Positions 16,711-24,986 of a stretch of DNA of 64,000 nucleotides are shown one piece after another. The position numbers were made by a program, and so were the translations under genes. Source of the DNA: JAEUMY01 sp031394355 (GTDB taxonomy: Bacteria > Pseudomonadota > Gammaproteobacteria > Burkholderiales > Usitatibacteraceae); the NCBI GenBank assembly GCA_031394355.1, contig JANNSU010000074.1, forward strand, positions 62,001 through 126,000, read 5' to 3'. Under the pieces are notes generated by a model. It was not told where the DNA came from. It ran no database searches and was given only the letters and a program-made list of their open reading frames with translations. Each line of letters begins with the position of its first letter. Position 1 is the stretch's first letter.

Positions 16711-17778
16711 TTAGTGCTTGTGTGCACTTCCCGCACTCGCCAGATGATGCTCCCGCAACAAATCCCTTCCAAAGTCGCCCTTGAAATCCCGCCACACCGT
16801 GTGGATGTGGTTGCCGCTGTTCTGTGACGAGTCGTACTCGATGAGGAATAGCGGCCCCTGAATGCGGTAGTAGTGCGCCTTGCCGCGTTCCGTTGAGCCA
16901 GCCCAGCCAAAGCGGATGGCTTCAACGCCGCCCGCTTCCACCCGCGCCATGCGCGCCTTCGCGAGACCGGGCTCGAAGTTGCCGGCGTACTCGCCGATCA
17001 GCTTCATCAGCAAGGCCCGCTGTGCCGGATTCATGTCGCTCGCCGCAAGACCCACGGCAGCGAGTGGTTCAACTGTGTCCTTGGCACCCGTGACGATATC
17101 GCCAAACGTGCGCGACTCGAACACAGCCGTCTTCCGCTGTGCCGGCGTGAGCGCATCCAGCAGCTCGCGCGCCAGATCCTCCTCCAATTGCAATACCCGC
17201 AGCCCCGCCTTGGGCCCGGACTTCACCTGCGCCGGATTGGCGCCGAAGAAGCTGGGCGTATCCACGACCATGCGGTCGCCTGACAGCGTGAAGTTGAGCG
17301 ACAAATGATGGCCCTCGAACCGCCAGCCCCAGGGTTTAATGGCGTCGGGCTGCCCATAGACCGTCAGGTGATATTTCTCCGGATCGCGTCGCATTGCGCC
17401 TAGGGCCTCGATCTCGCGCAGCACCAGCTCCAGCTCGATGATGTTGACAACCTTCGCGTGGCCCACGGCAGAGAGGGCGCGCTTCAACAGCACGTGCGCC
17501 GCTTCGCGCTGGCGCGTGTCCATCTGTTTCAGCGACACGCCTTTGCGTGATCGTGGGGTGAAGTGCCAGTCAAGGCGGTCAGCGTCTGCGAAATCGCGCA
17601 CGGCTTCGCGTCGCAGATCGGGCGGCAAGAGTTTCAGCCAGGCCTGCGCCGCTGTGCGCATGGCCGCCGCCGCGTTGTCTTGCGTGGGTGGGGCCGAATG
17701 GACTTGTGCCATGGCGGGCAGCGCCATGCAAAGCAGGATGCCGAGACAAGTGACAAGGCGGGTGGGGGCGTTTTGCAT
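16711..17778 (-). CDS. Secreted DUF3500 family protein
   Basis: A 355-residue exported protein. The ATG at 17778 follows CGGAG with a suitable spacer. Residues 1-24 are a Sec signal (TCLGILLCMALPAMAQ). The DUF3500 pattern is clear: AWLKLLPPDLRREAVRDF near residue 45, W-H-F-T-P-R-S-R-K-G-V, a YHLTVYGQPD segment, GWRFEGHHLSLNFTL, P-S-F-F-G-A-N-P and a C-terminal FLIEYDSSQNSGNHIHTVWRD. The conserved His residues in GHHLSLN and NHIHTVW could bind metal, but no activity is known to me for the family. It is a single gene, convergent with the repeat block. Confidence 0.88.
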   Translation of the reverse strand: MQNAPTRLVTCLGILLCMALPAMAQVHSAPPTQDNAAAAMRTAAQAWLKLLPPDLRREAVRDFADADRLDWHFTPRSRKGVSLKQMDTRQREAAHVLLKRALSAVGHAKVVNIIELELVLREIEALGAMRRDPEKYHLTVYGQPDAIKPWGWRFEGHHLSLNFTLSGDRMVVDTPSFFGANPAQVKSGPKAGLRVLQLEEDLARELLDALTPAQRKTAVFESRTFGDIVTGAKDTVEPLAAVGLAASDMNPAQRALLMKLIGEYAGNFEPGLAKARMARVEAGGVEAIRFGWAGSTERGKAHYYRIQGPLFLIEYDSSQNSGNHIHTVWRDFKGDFGRDLLREHHLASAGSAHKH

Positions 17779-17967
17779 GATTGCTCCGAGGGAGAGTCGG
17801 TGTGCTCATGTTCGCATGTCCTGCCAAACACAAGCACATACATTTGATTCGTATCAGAGCTTTGTCACATAGTTGAGTCCGGCCTCACCCGCGCCGCCGC
17901 CCATGCCGGATAATTGATTAATGGAACGGTCAACCTTCCATGGCCTCAACTTTCGGGAGCACTACGC

Positions 17968-20088
17968 ATGACTGCACCACGCTACTTCGACCGCATCGAC
18001 GCCTGCGTCGACGCCATCCTCGCGCATGTCCCCGGTGACATCGTGCTGGGCATTCCGCTCGGCATCGGCAAGCCCAATCCGCTGGTCAATGCGCTCTATC
18101 GCCGCATACGCGCAGACAGCACGCGGCACATGGTGATCGTCACCGCGCTGTCACTGGAGAAGCCGGTCGGCAAGAGCGATCTGGAGCGGCATTTTCTTGC
18201 GCCGCTGGTCGAGCGCGTGTTCGAGGACTATCCGGATCTCGATTACGTGAAGGACGTGCGCTCTGGTCAGCTCCCGGCCAACATCGAGGTGCATGAATTC
18301 TTTCTGAAGACCGGCGACTATCTGGGCAACGACAGCGCGCAGCAGAACTACATCTCGACCAATTACACCTTCGTCGCGCGCGACATGGCGGTGCAGGGTA
18401 TCAACGTGCTGGCACAGGCCGTGGCGGCGGAAGGGGAGGGTGACGATCTGCGATTGTCACTGTCCAGCAATACGGACATCACCAAGGAGCTCATCGGGCG
18501 AATGCGCGCAGAGGGCGAGCCGCTCCTCACCGTGGCGGTCATCAATCACAAGATGCCGTTCATGCCCAACAACGCCGAGATCGCCCCTGCGGAGTTCGAC
18601 TTCATCCTCACCGACCCGGCGTCGACGCATACCCTCTTCGCGCCGCCCAACGGCAAGGTGAGCACGGCCGACTATGCCATCGGCCTGCACGCCGCCAGCC
18701 TCGTGGCTGATGGTGGCACGCTGCAGATCGGCATCGGGGCGCAGGGTGATGCCATCGCCCAGGCGCTGATCGTGCGCGACCAGCATGGCGACGACTTCCG
18801 AAAGATTCTCGAATCGATCTGCCCTGCCGGTTTGGCCGGGCGCGAGCTCGGCAAGTTCGAAACCGGGCTGTATGGCTGCTCCGAGATGTTCGTCAATGGC
18901 TTCCAGAAGCTCATCGAGGCCGGCATCATCCGCCGCAAGGTTTACGGTGACGCTGCGCTGCAACACCTCATCAACGAAGGCCGCATCAGTGACCCCGCCG
19001 TGACGCCCGCAACCCTGGCCGCGCTGTTGCACGAGGGCCGCATTCACCGCCACCTCCGCGAAGGGGATGTCCAGTTTCTCGTTCACTACGGCATCCTGCG
19101 CGATGGCACGCATCTGGCGGGCCAATCGCTGGTGTGCGGTGCGGTGACGGCCGCCAACGATCTCGCGGACGACGCGGCGCTGGCAACCCTCAACGCCAGC
19201 CTGCTCGGCACCGAGCTGCGCCACGGCATCTTCATGACCGGCGGATTCTTCCTCGGCCCGCGCGATTTCTACGAGCGGCTCCGCACCATGCCGAAGGATG
19301 AGCTGGCGCACATCGACATGACCCGCATTGACTTCATCAACCAGCTCTATGGCGATGACGCACTGAAACGCGCGCAGCGCACCAAGGCGCGGTTCATGAA
19401 CACCACCATGATGATGACGCTCATGGGTGCAGCAGTAAGCGATGGCCTGGAGACGGGGCAGGTGGTGAGCGGCGTGGGCGGGCAATACAACTTCGTCGCG
19501 ATGTCGCACGCGCTACCTGATGCGCGGCTCATCATGATGCTGCGCTCAACCCACGATCACAAGGACGGCCCCACCAGCAGCATCGTCTGGAACTATGGCC
19601 ACGTCACCATCCCGCGCCATCTGCGCGATGTCGTCGTGACCGAATACGGCGTGGCCGATCTGCGCGGCCAATCCGACTGCGAGGTCATCAAGCGCCTGCT
19701 GGCCATCGCTGATTCACGCTTTCAACCGCAGCTCCTGAAAGAGGCGAAGGCGGCGGGCAAGCTCGCGGCAGACTACGAGATTCCCGAGCACCAGCGCAAC
19801 AACCTGCCGCAGATGCTGGATGATTGCCTGCATCCATGGAGCAAAGCAGGGCGTCTGCCGGACTTCCCGTTTGGCACCGATCTGACGGACGACGAGCTGC
19901 ATATCGTGCGCGCCCTGAAACGCCTGAAGCGCGCCACCGAACACCCCACCGAACTGGTGGCGATGGCGGTAAAGAGCCTGTGGGAAGACAAGGAAGCGCC
20001 GCACGCTTATCTCGAACGGTTGGGGCTCGCCGATGCGAAGAGCTTTCGCGACATGTTTGTGCGGAAGCTGTTTGCGGGCAATCTTTAG
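17968..20088 (+). CDS. Acetyl-CoA hydrolase/transferase family protein
   Basis: A 706-residue cytosolic enzyme of the class I CoA-transferase superfamily (long form of the acetyl-CoA hydrolase/transferase family). The ATG at 17968 has GGGAG upstream; an in-frame ATG at 17914 lacks a site. The N-terminal half has GIPLGIGKPNPLVNALY and a central GTLQIGIGAQGDAIAQAL. The C-terminal domain has the glycine loop VVSGVGGQYNFVAMSHALP, the basic RSTHDHKDGPTSSIVWNYG segment and TEYGVADLRGQSD with the conserved Glu. Length exceeds the usual 430-500 residues because of an inserted middle region. The natural acyl-CoA pair cannot be told from sequence. Confidence 0.87.
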   Translation: MTAPRYFDRIDACVDAILAHVPGDIVLGIPLGIGKPNPLVNALYRRIRADSTRHMVIVTALSLEKPVGKSDLERHFLAPLVERVFEDYPDLDYVKDVRSGQLPANIEVHEFFLKTGDYLGNDSAQQNYISTNYTFVARDMAVQGINVLAQAVAAEGEGDDLRLSLSSNTDITKELIGRMRAEGEPLLTVAVINHKMPFMPNNAEIAPAEFDFILTDPASTHTLFAPPNGKVSTADYAIGLHAASLVADGGTLQIGIGAQGDAIAQALIVRDQHGDDFRKILESICPAGLAGRELGKFETGLYGCSEMFVNGFQKLIEAGIIRRKVYGDAALQHLINEGRISDPAVTPATLAALLHEGRIHRHLREGDVQFLVHYGILRDGTHLAGQSLVCGAVTAANDLADDAALATLNASLLGTELRHGIFMTGGFFLGPRDFYERLRTMPKDELAHIDMTRIDFINQLYGDDALKRAQRTKARFMNTTMMMTLMGAAVSDGLETGQVVSGVGGQYNFVAMSHALPDARLIMMLRSTHDHKDGPTSSIVWNYGHVTIPRHLRDVVVTEYGVADLRGQSDCEVIKRLLAIADSRFQPQLLKEAKAAGKLAADYEIPEHQRNNLPQMLDDCLHPWSKAGRLPDFPFGTDLTDDELHIVRALKRLKRATEHPTELVAMAVKSLWEDKEAPHAYLERLGLADAKSFRDMFVRKLFAGNL

Positions 20089-20092
20089 AAGC

Positions 20093-20160
20093 CGGGGATC
20101 GGGGTTCGGGATTGGGGATTGGGGATTGGGGATAGGCGATGGCGATGGGTGATCGGTGAT
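20093..20160 (+). repeat. G-rich tandem tract with quadruplex potential
   Basis: Directly after the CoA-transferase stop there are repeated GGGGATT/GGGGATC units (at least five GGGG or GGG runs within 40 bases), then GGCGATGGGTGATCGGTGATGG repeats. The plus strand could fold into a G-quadruplex. Confidence 0.75.
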
Positions 20161-20174
20161 GGGTGACGCCACTT

Positions 20175-20186
20175 GCGAATATTCGC
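20175..20186. repeat. GCGAATATTCGC palindrome, copy 9
   Basis: Perfect copy with 18-bp symmetry (CTTGC...GCAAG, 20172-20189) in the gap after the CoA-transferase gene. Confidence 0.9.
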
Positions 20187-20251
20187 AAGATGAAAGTCAA
20201 CGACCTGACGCAGATGAAGAGCGGATGAACGCGGAGAGAAGCTTGGTTTTG

Positions 20252-20418
20252 TAGCCCGGATGCAGCGCAGCGAAATCCGGGACACCACCAATCGACGACA
20301 TCGACGCAAAAAGAGAGATTTCGTCGTCCCGGCCAGGTTACGTCAACCCGCCGGGACCCAGTGTCGTGGCACTGATGCAGCACCGTCCCGGGTTCCGTTT
20401 CACTCCACTCGGGGCTAC
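20252..20418. repeat. Dispersed inverted repeat, TAGCCCGG type, copy 3
   Basis: Opens with TAGCCCGGATGCAGCGCAGC and closes with CTCGGGGCTA about 165 bases later. It is longer than copies 1 and 2 because of unrelated sequence between the arms. Confidence 0.7.
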
Positions 20419-20429
20419 GGCGCTGAAGA

Positions 20430-20521
20430 CCTCCCCCTTTGCAAAAGGGGGATTGAGGGGGATTTCGACAAGTATTGCGGCCAAGGCAAATCCCCCCAGC
20501 CCCCTTTGTCAAAGGGGGAGA
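20430..20521. repeat. Dispersed CCCCCTTTG/CAAAGGGGG repeat, copy 2
   Basis: Same architecture as 16571-16670, ending 13 bases before the stop of the aminotransferase gene. Confidence 0.8.
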
Positions 20522-20534
20522 CAACCTTGCGTGG

Positions 20535-21665
20535 CTACGCCCCGATCTTGTCCAACGCCGCTGCCAGATTCGCCACCGTGCGATCCACGTTCTGCAGCTT
20601 CTCCAGGCCAAACAGCCCGAGCCGGAATGTCGAGAAGTCCGCCGGCTCATCGCATTGCAGCGGCACGCCGGCCGCGCTCTGCAGCCCGGCCGCGATGAAT
20701 TTCTTGCCGTTCTTCATATCCGGGTCGCTCGTGTAGCTCACCACCACGCCAGGCGCCTGGAATCCGGCGGCGGCGATGCTCTGGTAGCCACGGCCCTCCA
20801 GCAGCGCACGCGACTTCGCACCCAGCTCAATTTGCGCATCGCGAATATTCGCAAAGCCGAGTGCCTCCGTCTCCTGCATCACCTCACAGAGGCGCGTCAG
20901 CGCGTCGGTCGGCATGGTCGTGTGATACACGTGCCCGCCGCCTTCATACGTCTCCATGATCGCAAGCCATTTCTTGAGATCGCAGGAGAAACTTGAGCTT
21001 TGCGTGGCGTCGATGGCCGCACGGGCACGCTCGGAGAGCATCACCATCGCGCAGCAGGGTGACGATGACCAGCCCTTTTGCGGTGCCGACACCAACACAT
21101 CCACCCCCGTCGCCTGCATGTCCACCCAGATGGCACCGGACGCAATGCAGTCCAGCACGAAGAGGCCGCCCACCGCATGCGTGGCATCGGCAACCTGCTT
21201 CAGATAGTCATCCGGCAGGATCATCCCGGCCGACGTTTCCACATGCGGGGCGAATACCACTGCCGGCCGCTCGCTCGCGATGGTGGCCACCACCTCCGCG
21301 ATCGGGCAGGGTGCCCAGGGAGCATCCGGTGCGGTGCCCGTGCGCCGCGCCTTCAGCACGGTACTCATCGCCGGGATGTGCCCCTGCTCGAAAATCTGCG
21401 TCCAGCGATAGCTGAACCAGCCGTTACGGATCACGACCACGTTCTTGCCCATGGCGAACTGCCGCGCCACCGCCTCCATGCCGAACGTGCCGCTGCCCGG
21501 CACCAGCACGGACGACTTCGCGTTGTAGACAGTCTTCAGGATGCGCGAAATCTCGCGCATCACACCCTGAAACCGCTGCGACATGTGGTTCAGCGAACGG
21601 TCGGTGTAGACGACGGAATATTCAAGCAATCCATCCGGATCGACGGAGGCAAGCAGGCCGGGCAT
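20535..21665 (-). CDS. Class V (alanine-glyoxylate/serine-pyruvate type) aminotransferase
   Basis: A 376-residue PLP enzyme of the AGAT/SGAT group of class V aminotransferases. Cofactor features are visible: GSGTFGMEAVARQF for phosphate binding near residue 57, an Asp at LDCIASG (about 172) that contacts the pyridine N, and the Schiff-base Lys197 in VSAPQKGWSSSP. The start at 21665 has AAGGA 6-7 bases upstream, and length is normal. Members transfer amino groups to glyoxylate or pyruvate, which would fit the hydroxypyruvate/glyoxylate genes at 57-59 kb, though they are far apart. The palindrome copy at 20841-20852 is in frame as Ala-Asn-Ile-Arg. Confidence 0.87.
   Translation of the reverse strand: MPGLLASVDPDGLLEYSVVYTDRSLNHMSQRFQGVMREISRILKTVYNAKSSVLVPGSGTFGMEAVARQFAMGKNVVVIRNGWFSYRWTQIFEQGHIPAMSTVLKARRTGTAPDAPWAPCPIAEVVATIASERPAVVFAPHVETSAGMILPDDYLKQVADATHAVGGLFVLDCIASGAIWVDMQATGVDVLVSAPQKGWSSSPCCAMVMLSERARAAIDATQSSSFSCDLKKWLAIMETYEGGGHVYHTTMPTDALTRLCEVMQETEALGFANIRDAQIELGAKSRALLEGRGYQSIAAAGFQAPGVVVSYTSDPDMKNGKKFIAAGLQSAAGVPLQCDEPADFSTFRLGLFGLEKLQNVDRTVANLAAALDKIGA
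20841..20852. repeat. GCGAATATTCGC palindrome, copy 10
   Basis: Perfect copy inside the aminotransferase gene; it is the last one before a gap of 12.7 kb. Confidence 0.9.
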
Positions 21666-22003
21666 GGTGAAATCCTTGGTGGCGAGAGGGAGGCGGAAAT
21701 TGAAGGGGCAGGGTTTCAGACCTCGGACGGGCCTGTTGCGGGGGAAAAGAGTAGCACGGGAGGGGGTGAGGGAGGTTGGAGGCGGCGGAGAAAGGTGTGG
21801 TTTTCTTGCGAAAACCTATCAGGGCAGGTGGGGAAAATATTGGTTGGTCTGTGGCAGACTGCCAAGTTATCGCCCGCGTCGAGGCAGTTGGCTTTCTGGA
21901 GGCCGCCGCGGGCGACAGAAGACTCTCCGCCGCACCTGTCCGGGAATGCGCGCCCGTCGGTGCACTCACACCATTCAATCAATGACAACAGAACAAGACG
22001 TTG
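21666..22003. other. Intergenic region between divergent aminotransferase and hsdM
   Basis: A 338-base region with a purine-rich, GGAGG-laden plus strand at 21680-21800. It marks the left edge of the defence island. No open frame is convincing, no tRNA or integrase-like remnant is visible, and I cannot define promoters for either gene. Confidence 0.45.
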
Positions 22004-23560
22004 ATGACCAACACCAAAGGTAGCGAAAAATCCCTCGAATCCTGGATCTGGGATGCGGCCTGCTCCATTCGGGGCGCCAAGGACGCACCCAAGTACAAGG
22101 ACTACATCCTCCCGCTCATTTTCACCAAGCGGCTGTGTGATGTGTTTGATGACGAGCTGAACCGCATCGCAAAGGAAGTCGGCTCGCGCAAGAAAGCCTT
22201 TCAACTCGCCAAGGCCGACCACAAGCTCGTTCGCTTCTACCTGCCTCTCATGCCGGATGACCCCGAGCAGCCCGTCTGGTCTGTCATCCGCAAGCTCGCC
22301 GACAAGATCGGCGAAGGCGTCACCACGCACATGCGCGCTATCGCCCGGGAAAACCCGCTGCTGCAGGGCATCATCGACCGGGTGGACTTCAACGCCACTA
22401 CCCACGGCCAGCGCGATCTCGACGACGACCGCCTCTCCAACCTGATCGAGGCCATCAGCACCAAGCGCCTTGGGCTGGAGGATGTCGAAGCCGACATCAT
22501 CGGCAAGAGCTACGAGTACCTCATCCGCAAGTTTGCCGAGGGCGGCGGCCAAAGCGCTGGCGAGTTTTACACCCCGCCCGAGGTGGGCACCATCATGTCC
22601 CGCGTGCTGCAGCCTGAGCCTGGCATGGAGATTTACGACCCCACCTGCGGGTCCGGTGGCCTGCTCGTCAAATGCGAGATCGCCATGGAGGAGCGCGTCA
22701 AAGGCAAGAAACGCACCGTCGCTCCGCTCAAACTGTATGGCCAGGAAAACACCCCCGAGACCTGGGCCATGGCCAACATGAACATGATCATCCATGACAT
22801 GGAAGGCCAGATCGAGATTGGCGATACCTTCAAGAACCCCAAATTCCGCAGCAAAGGCAAGCTCCGCACCTTCGACCGCGTGGTCGCCAACCCCATGTGG
22901 AACCAGGACTGGTTCACCGAGGCCGACTACGATAACGACGAGCTCGAACGCTTCCCCGCAGGGGCCGGCTTCCCCGGCAAATCCTCTGCTGACTGGGGCT
23001 GGGTGCAGCACATCCACGCCAGCCTGAATGCCACCGGCCGCGCCGCTGTGGTGCTTGACACCGGCGCTGTCTCGCGCGGCTCCGGCAATGCCGGCACCAA
23101 CAAGGAAAAGACCGTCCGCCAGTGGTTTGTCGACCACGACTTTGTAGAGAGCGTGCTCTACCTGCCGGAAAACCTCTTCTACAACACCACCGCGCCGGGC
23201 ATCGTGCTATTCCTGAACAAGGCCAAGCCCAAGGAGCGAAAGGGCAAGGTCTTTCTCGTCAACGCCAGCCAGATTTCCGAGAAGGGCGACCCCAAAAACT
23301 TCATCCCTGAAGAGGGCATTCAGCGCATCACCGATACCCTCATCGGCTGGCAAGTGGCCGACAAACTCAGCCGCATCGTCGACCACGCAGAGCTGAAGAA
23401 AAACGACTACAACATCTCCCCCAGCCGCTACATCCACACCAGCGACGCCGAAACCTACCGGCCCATTGGCGAGATCGTCGAGGAGCTGAACGTCATCGAA
23501 GCCGAAGCGCAGGAGACGGACAAGGCGCTTCGGCAAATCCTCAAGCAACTTGGCGTTTAA
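22004..23560 (+). CDS. hsdM: Type I restriction-modification methylase subunit HsdM
   Basis: A 518-residue N6-adenine methyltransferase subunit. Residues 10-150 are the HsdM_N helical domain (SLESWIWDAACSIRGAKD). The SAM motif I is DPTCGSGGLLVK at about 212, preceded by QSAGEFYTPPEV. The catalytic motif IV reads Asn-Pro-Met-Trp (NPMWNQDWF, about 296) rather than the usual NPPF/NPPY; the Asn and first Pro are kept. The C-terminus (ETDKALRQILKQLGV) is the usual HsdM helix that meets HsdS. The ATG at 22004 follows a TTG; no strong ribosome-binding site is seen. Unlike in simple loci, hsdS is not adjacent: a RhuM-family gene intervenes. Confidence 0.93.
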   Translation: MTNTKGSEKSLESWIWDAACSIRGAKDAPKYKDYILPLIFTKRLCDVFDDELNRIAKEVGSRKKAFQLAKADHKLVRFYLPLMPDDPEQPVWSVIRKLADKIGEGVTTHMRAIARENPLLQGIIDRVDFNATTHGQRDLDDDRLSNLIEAISTKRLGLEDVEADIIGKSYEYLIRKFAEGGGQSAGEFYTPPEVGTIMSRVLQPEPGMEIYDPTCGSGGLLVKCEIAMEERVKGKKRTVAPLKLYGQENTPETWAMANMNMIIHDMEGQIEIGDTFKNPKFRSKGKLRTFDRVVANPMWNQDWFTEADYDNDELERFPAGAGFPGKSSADWGWVQHIHASLNATGRAAVVLDTGAVSRGSGNAGTNKEKTVRQWFVDHDFVESVLYLPENLFYNTTAPGIVLFLNKAKPKERKGKVFLVNASQISEKGDPKNFIPEEGIQRITDTLIGWQVADKLSRIVDHAELKKNDYNISPSRYIHTSDAETYRPIGEIVEELNVIEAEAQETDKALRQILKQLGV

Positions 23561-23874
23561 CCAAAGATGACCACGACAAAAACAGATCGAAACGCGCAGG
23601 AGTCTCCTTGCAAGCGTGGATCATCACGGTTTCGTACAAGAAGACTCAACCCCGTCGAATTCGACGGGGTTACGAGGCATTCATACCCAGGTCACCGCAA
23701 ACGCACAGGACACGAGGTTCACGGCATCGGTGAATACGTCGATCACACCTGGGTTAATTCCGGCAAATTCGCCATAGTTGGAAGTCAGGCCGGCTTCAAG
23801 CACTTCACCCCATCAGAGAGCCATCTGCACCCGTCTGCGTCATCTGTTGTTAACCCTAAAGCAGAGGGCGAATC
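23561..23874. other. Spacer between hsdM and the RhuM gene
   Basis: A 314-base spacer. One open frame (23567-23878, 103 codons) fills it and overlaps the next start by ATGA, but its predicted product is Arg/His/Ser-rich without hydrophobic pattern or family likeness and it runs through a perfect palindrome, so I do not call it a gene. The spacer otherwise contains the 24-bp palindrome at 23648-23671. Confidence 0.45.
23648..23671. repeat. 24-bp perfect palindrome downstream of hsdM
   Basis: AACCCCGTCGAA and its exact complement meet without a loop, 87 bases after the hsdM stop. It could act as a hairpin terminator (without T-run), an operator for the RhuM gene or a recombination site. Confidence 0.8.
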
Positions 23875-24876
23875 ATGAGCAACCTCGTCCTCTACACCTC
23901 CGACGACGGTCGCACCCGACTCGATCTGCGCATCGACGGCCAGACTGTCTGGCTCAACCAGCTCGAAATCGCCGAGCTGTTCCAGACGACCAAGCAGAAT
24001 GTCAGCCTCCACGCCAAAAATATCTTTGAAGACGTGGAGTTGGCCGAGGGTTCAGTTGTCAAGGAATCCTTGACAACTGCCGCCGACGGCAAGCGCTACA
24101 AGACCAAGCTCTACAACCTCGACCTCATCCTTGCCATCGGCTACCGCGTGCGCTCCCCCCGTGGCGTCCAGTTCCGCCAATGGGCCAGCACCCATCTCAA
24201 GGAATACCTCGTCAAAGGCTTCGTCATGGATGACGAGCGCCTCAAAAACCCCGGCGGCTGGGATTACTTCGACGAGCTCCTCGCCCGCATCCGCGAGATA
24301 CGGGCATCTGAGAAGCGCTTCTACCAAAAGGTCCGCGACCTCTTCGCCCTCAGCAGCGACTACCAGACCCGGGAACAGGAAACGTCGCTCTTCTTCGCCG
24401 AAGTGCAGAACAAACTCCTCTACGCCGCCACCCGCCAGACCGCCGCCGAACTCATCGTCGCCCGCGCCGATGCAAGCCAGCCCAACATGGCGCTCACCAC
24501 CTGGAGTGGCTCCCGCGTTCGCAAGCAGGACATCCTCATCGCCAAGAACTACCTCAGCGCAGACGAAGTCGATACCCTCAACCGTCTCGTCGTCATCTTT
24601 CTCGAACAGGCCGAACTCCGCGCCAAGCAACAGAAAGACCTCACCCTTGAATTCTGGCGCAGCAGCGTGGACCGCATGCTCGCTTCCAACGACCAGCCCT
24701 TGCTCGATGGCCCCGGCTCAGTCAGCCACGAGGACATGAAGACCTTCGCCACCGAACGTTATGAAGAATTCGACACCAAACGCCGGCAGCAGGAAGCCAT
24801 CGCTGCTGATGCTGAGGATTTGAAAGCCATTGAGGACCTGGAGAAGGACCTCAAGCGGAAGAGAGGCGAGAAGTGA
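23875..24876 (+). CDS. RhuM family protein embedded in the RM locus
   Basis: A 333-residue protein of the virulence RhuM family. Seen: VWLNQLEIAELFQTTKQNVSLHAKNIF (DNA-binding-like N-terminus, residues about 24-50), the family block YNLDLILAIGYRVRSPRGVQFRQWASTHLKEYLVKGF, ASEKRFYQKVRDLFALSSDY and a C-terminal coiled, charged helix (EDLKAIEDLEKDLKRKRGEK). RhuM was named in a Salmonella pathogenicity island and often travels with type I RM loci; its function is unknown. Here it separates hsdM from hsdS. Its stop is followed immediately by an hsdM-like 3' remnant. Confidence 0.88.
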   Translation: MSNLVLYTSDDGRTRLDLRIDGQTVWLNQLEIAELFQTTKQNVSLHAKNIFEDVELAEGSVVKESLTTAADGKRYKTKLYNLDLILAIGYRVRSPRGVQFRQWASTHLKEYLVKGFVMDDERLKNPGGWDYFDELLARIREIRASEKRFYQKVRDLFALSSDYQTREQETSLFFAEVQNKLLYAATRQTAAELIVARADASQPNMALTTWSGSRVRKQDILIAKNYLSADEVDTLNRLVVIFLEQAELRAKQQKDLTLEFWRSSVDRMLASNDQPLLDGPGSVSHEDMKTFATERYEEFDTKRRQQEAIAADAEDLKAIEDLEKDLKRKRGEK

Positions 24877-24986
24877 GCGCCAATCGGAGCCAACGAAGCG
24901 CGGACATCGAGACCCCCGAAGCTCGCAGAGCGAAGAACGAGACAGACAGGGTGTTGAAGGAAATTCTGGAGAAGATCGGCGTATGA
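24873..24986 (+). pseudogene. Remnant of an hsdM 3' end, stop-start coupled to hsdS
   Basis: A short frame from a GTG overlapping the RhuM stop to a TGA that overlaps the hsdS ATG (ATGA). Its 37 codons end in NETDRVLKEILEKIGV, which matches the C-terminal helix of HsdM proteins; the intact hsdM upstream ends ETDKALRQILKQLGV. The most economical explanation is that this is the tail of another hsdM allele that came with hsdS and kept the usual hsdM-hsdS junction. It could instead be translated as a coupling leader peptide for hsdS. Confidence 0.6.

Noticed and set aside
18457..19509. Long minus-strand frame inside the acetyl-CoA hydrolase/transferase gene
   Set aside because: Antisense shadow of a well-supported enzyme gene; no ribosome-binding site or family likeness.
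22889..22900. Inactive methylase because of NPMW instead of NPPF/NPPY
   Set aside because: The Asn and first Pro are intact, an aromatic residue fills the last position, and I believe NPMW occurs in other HsdM proteins, so loss of activity is not implied.
23567..23878. 103-codon frame filling the hsdM-RhuM spacer with ATGA coupling
   Set aside because: Fits the spacing of an operon gene, but the predicted protein lacks any hydrophobic pattern or recognisable fold and spans a perfect palindrome. Kept as spacer; homologues would change this.
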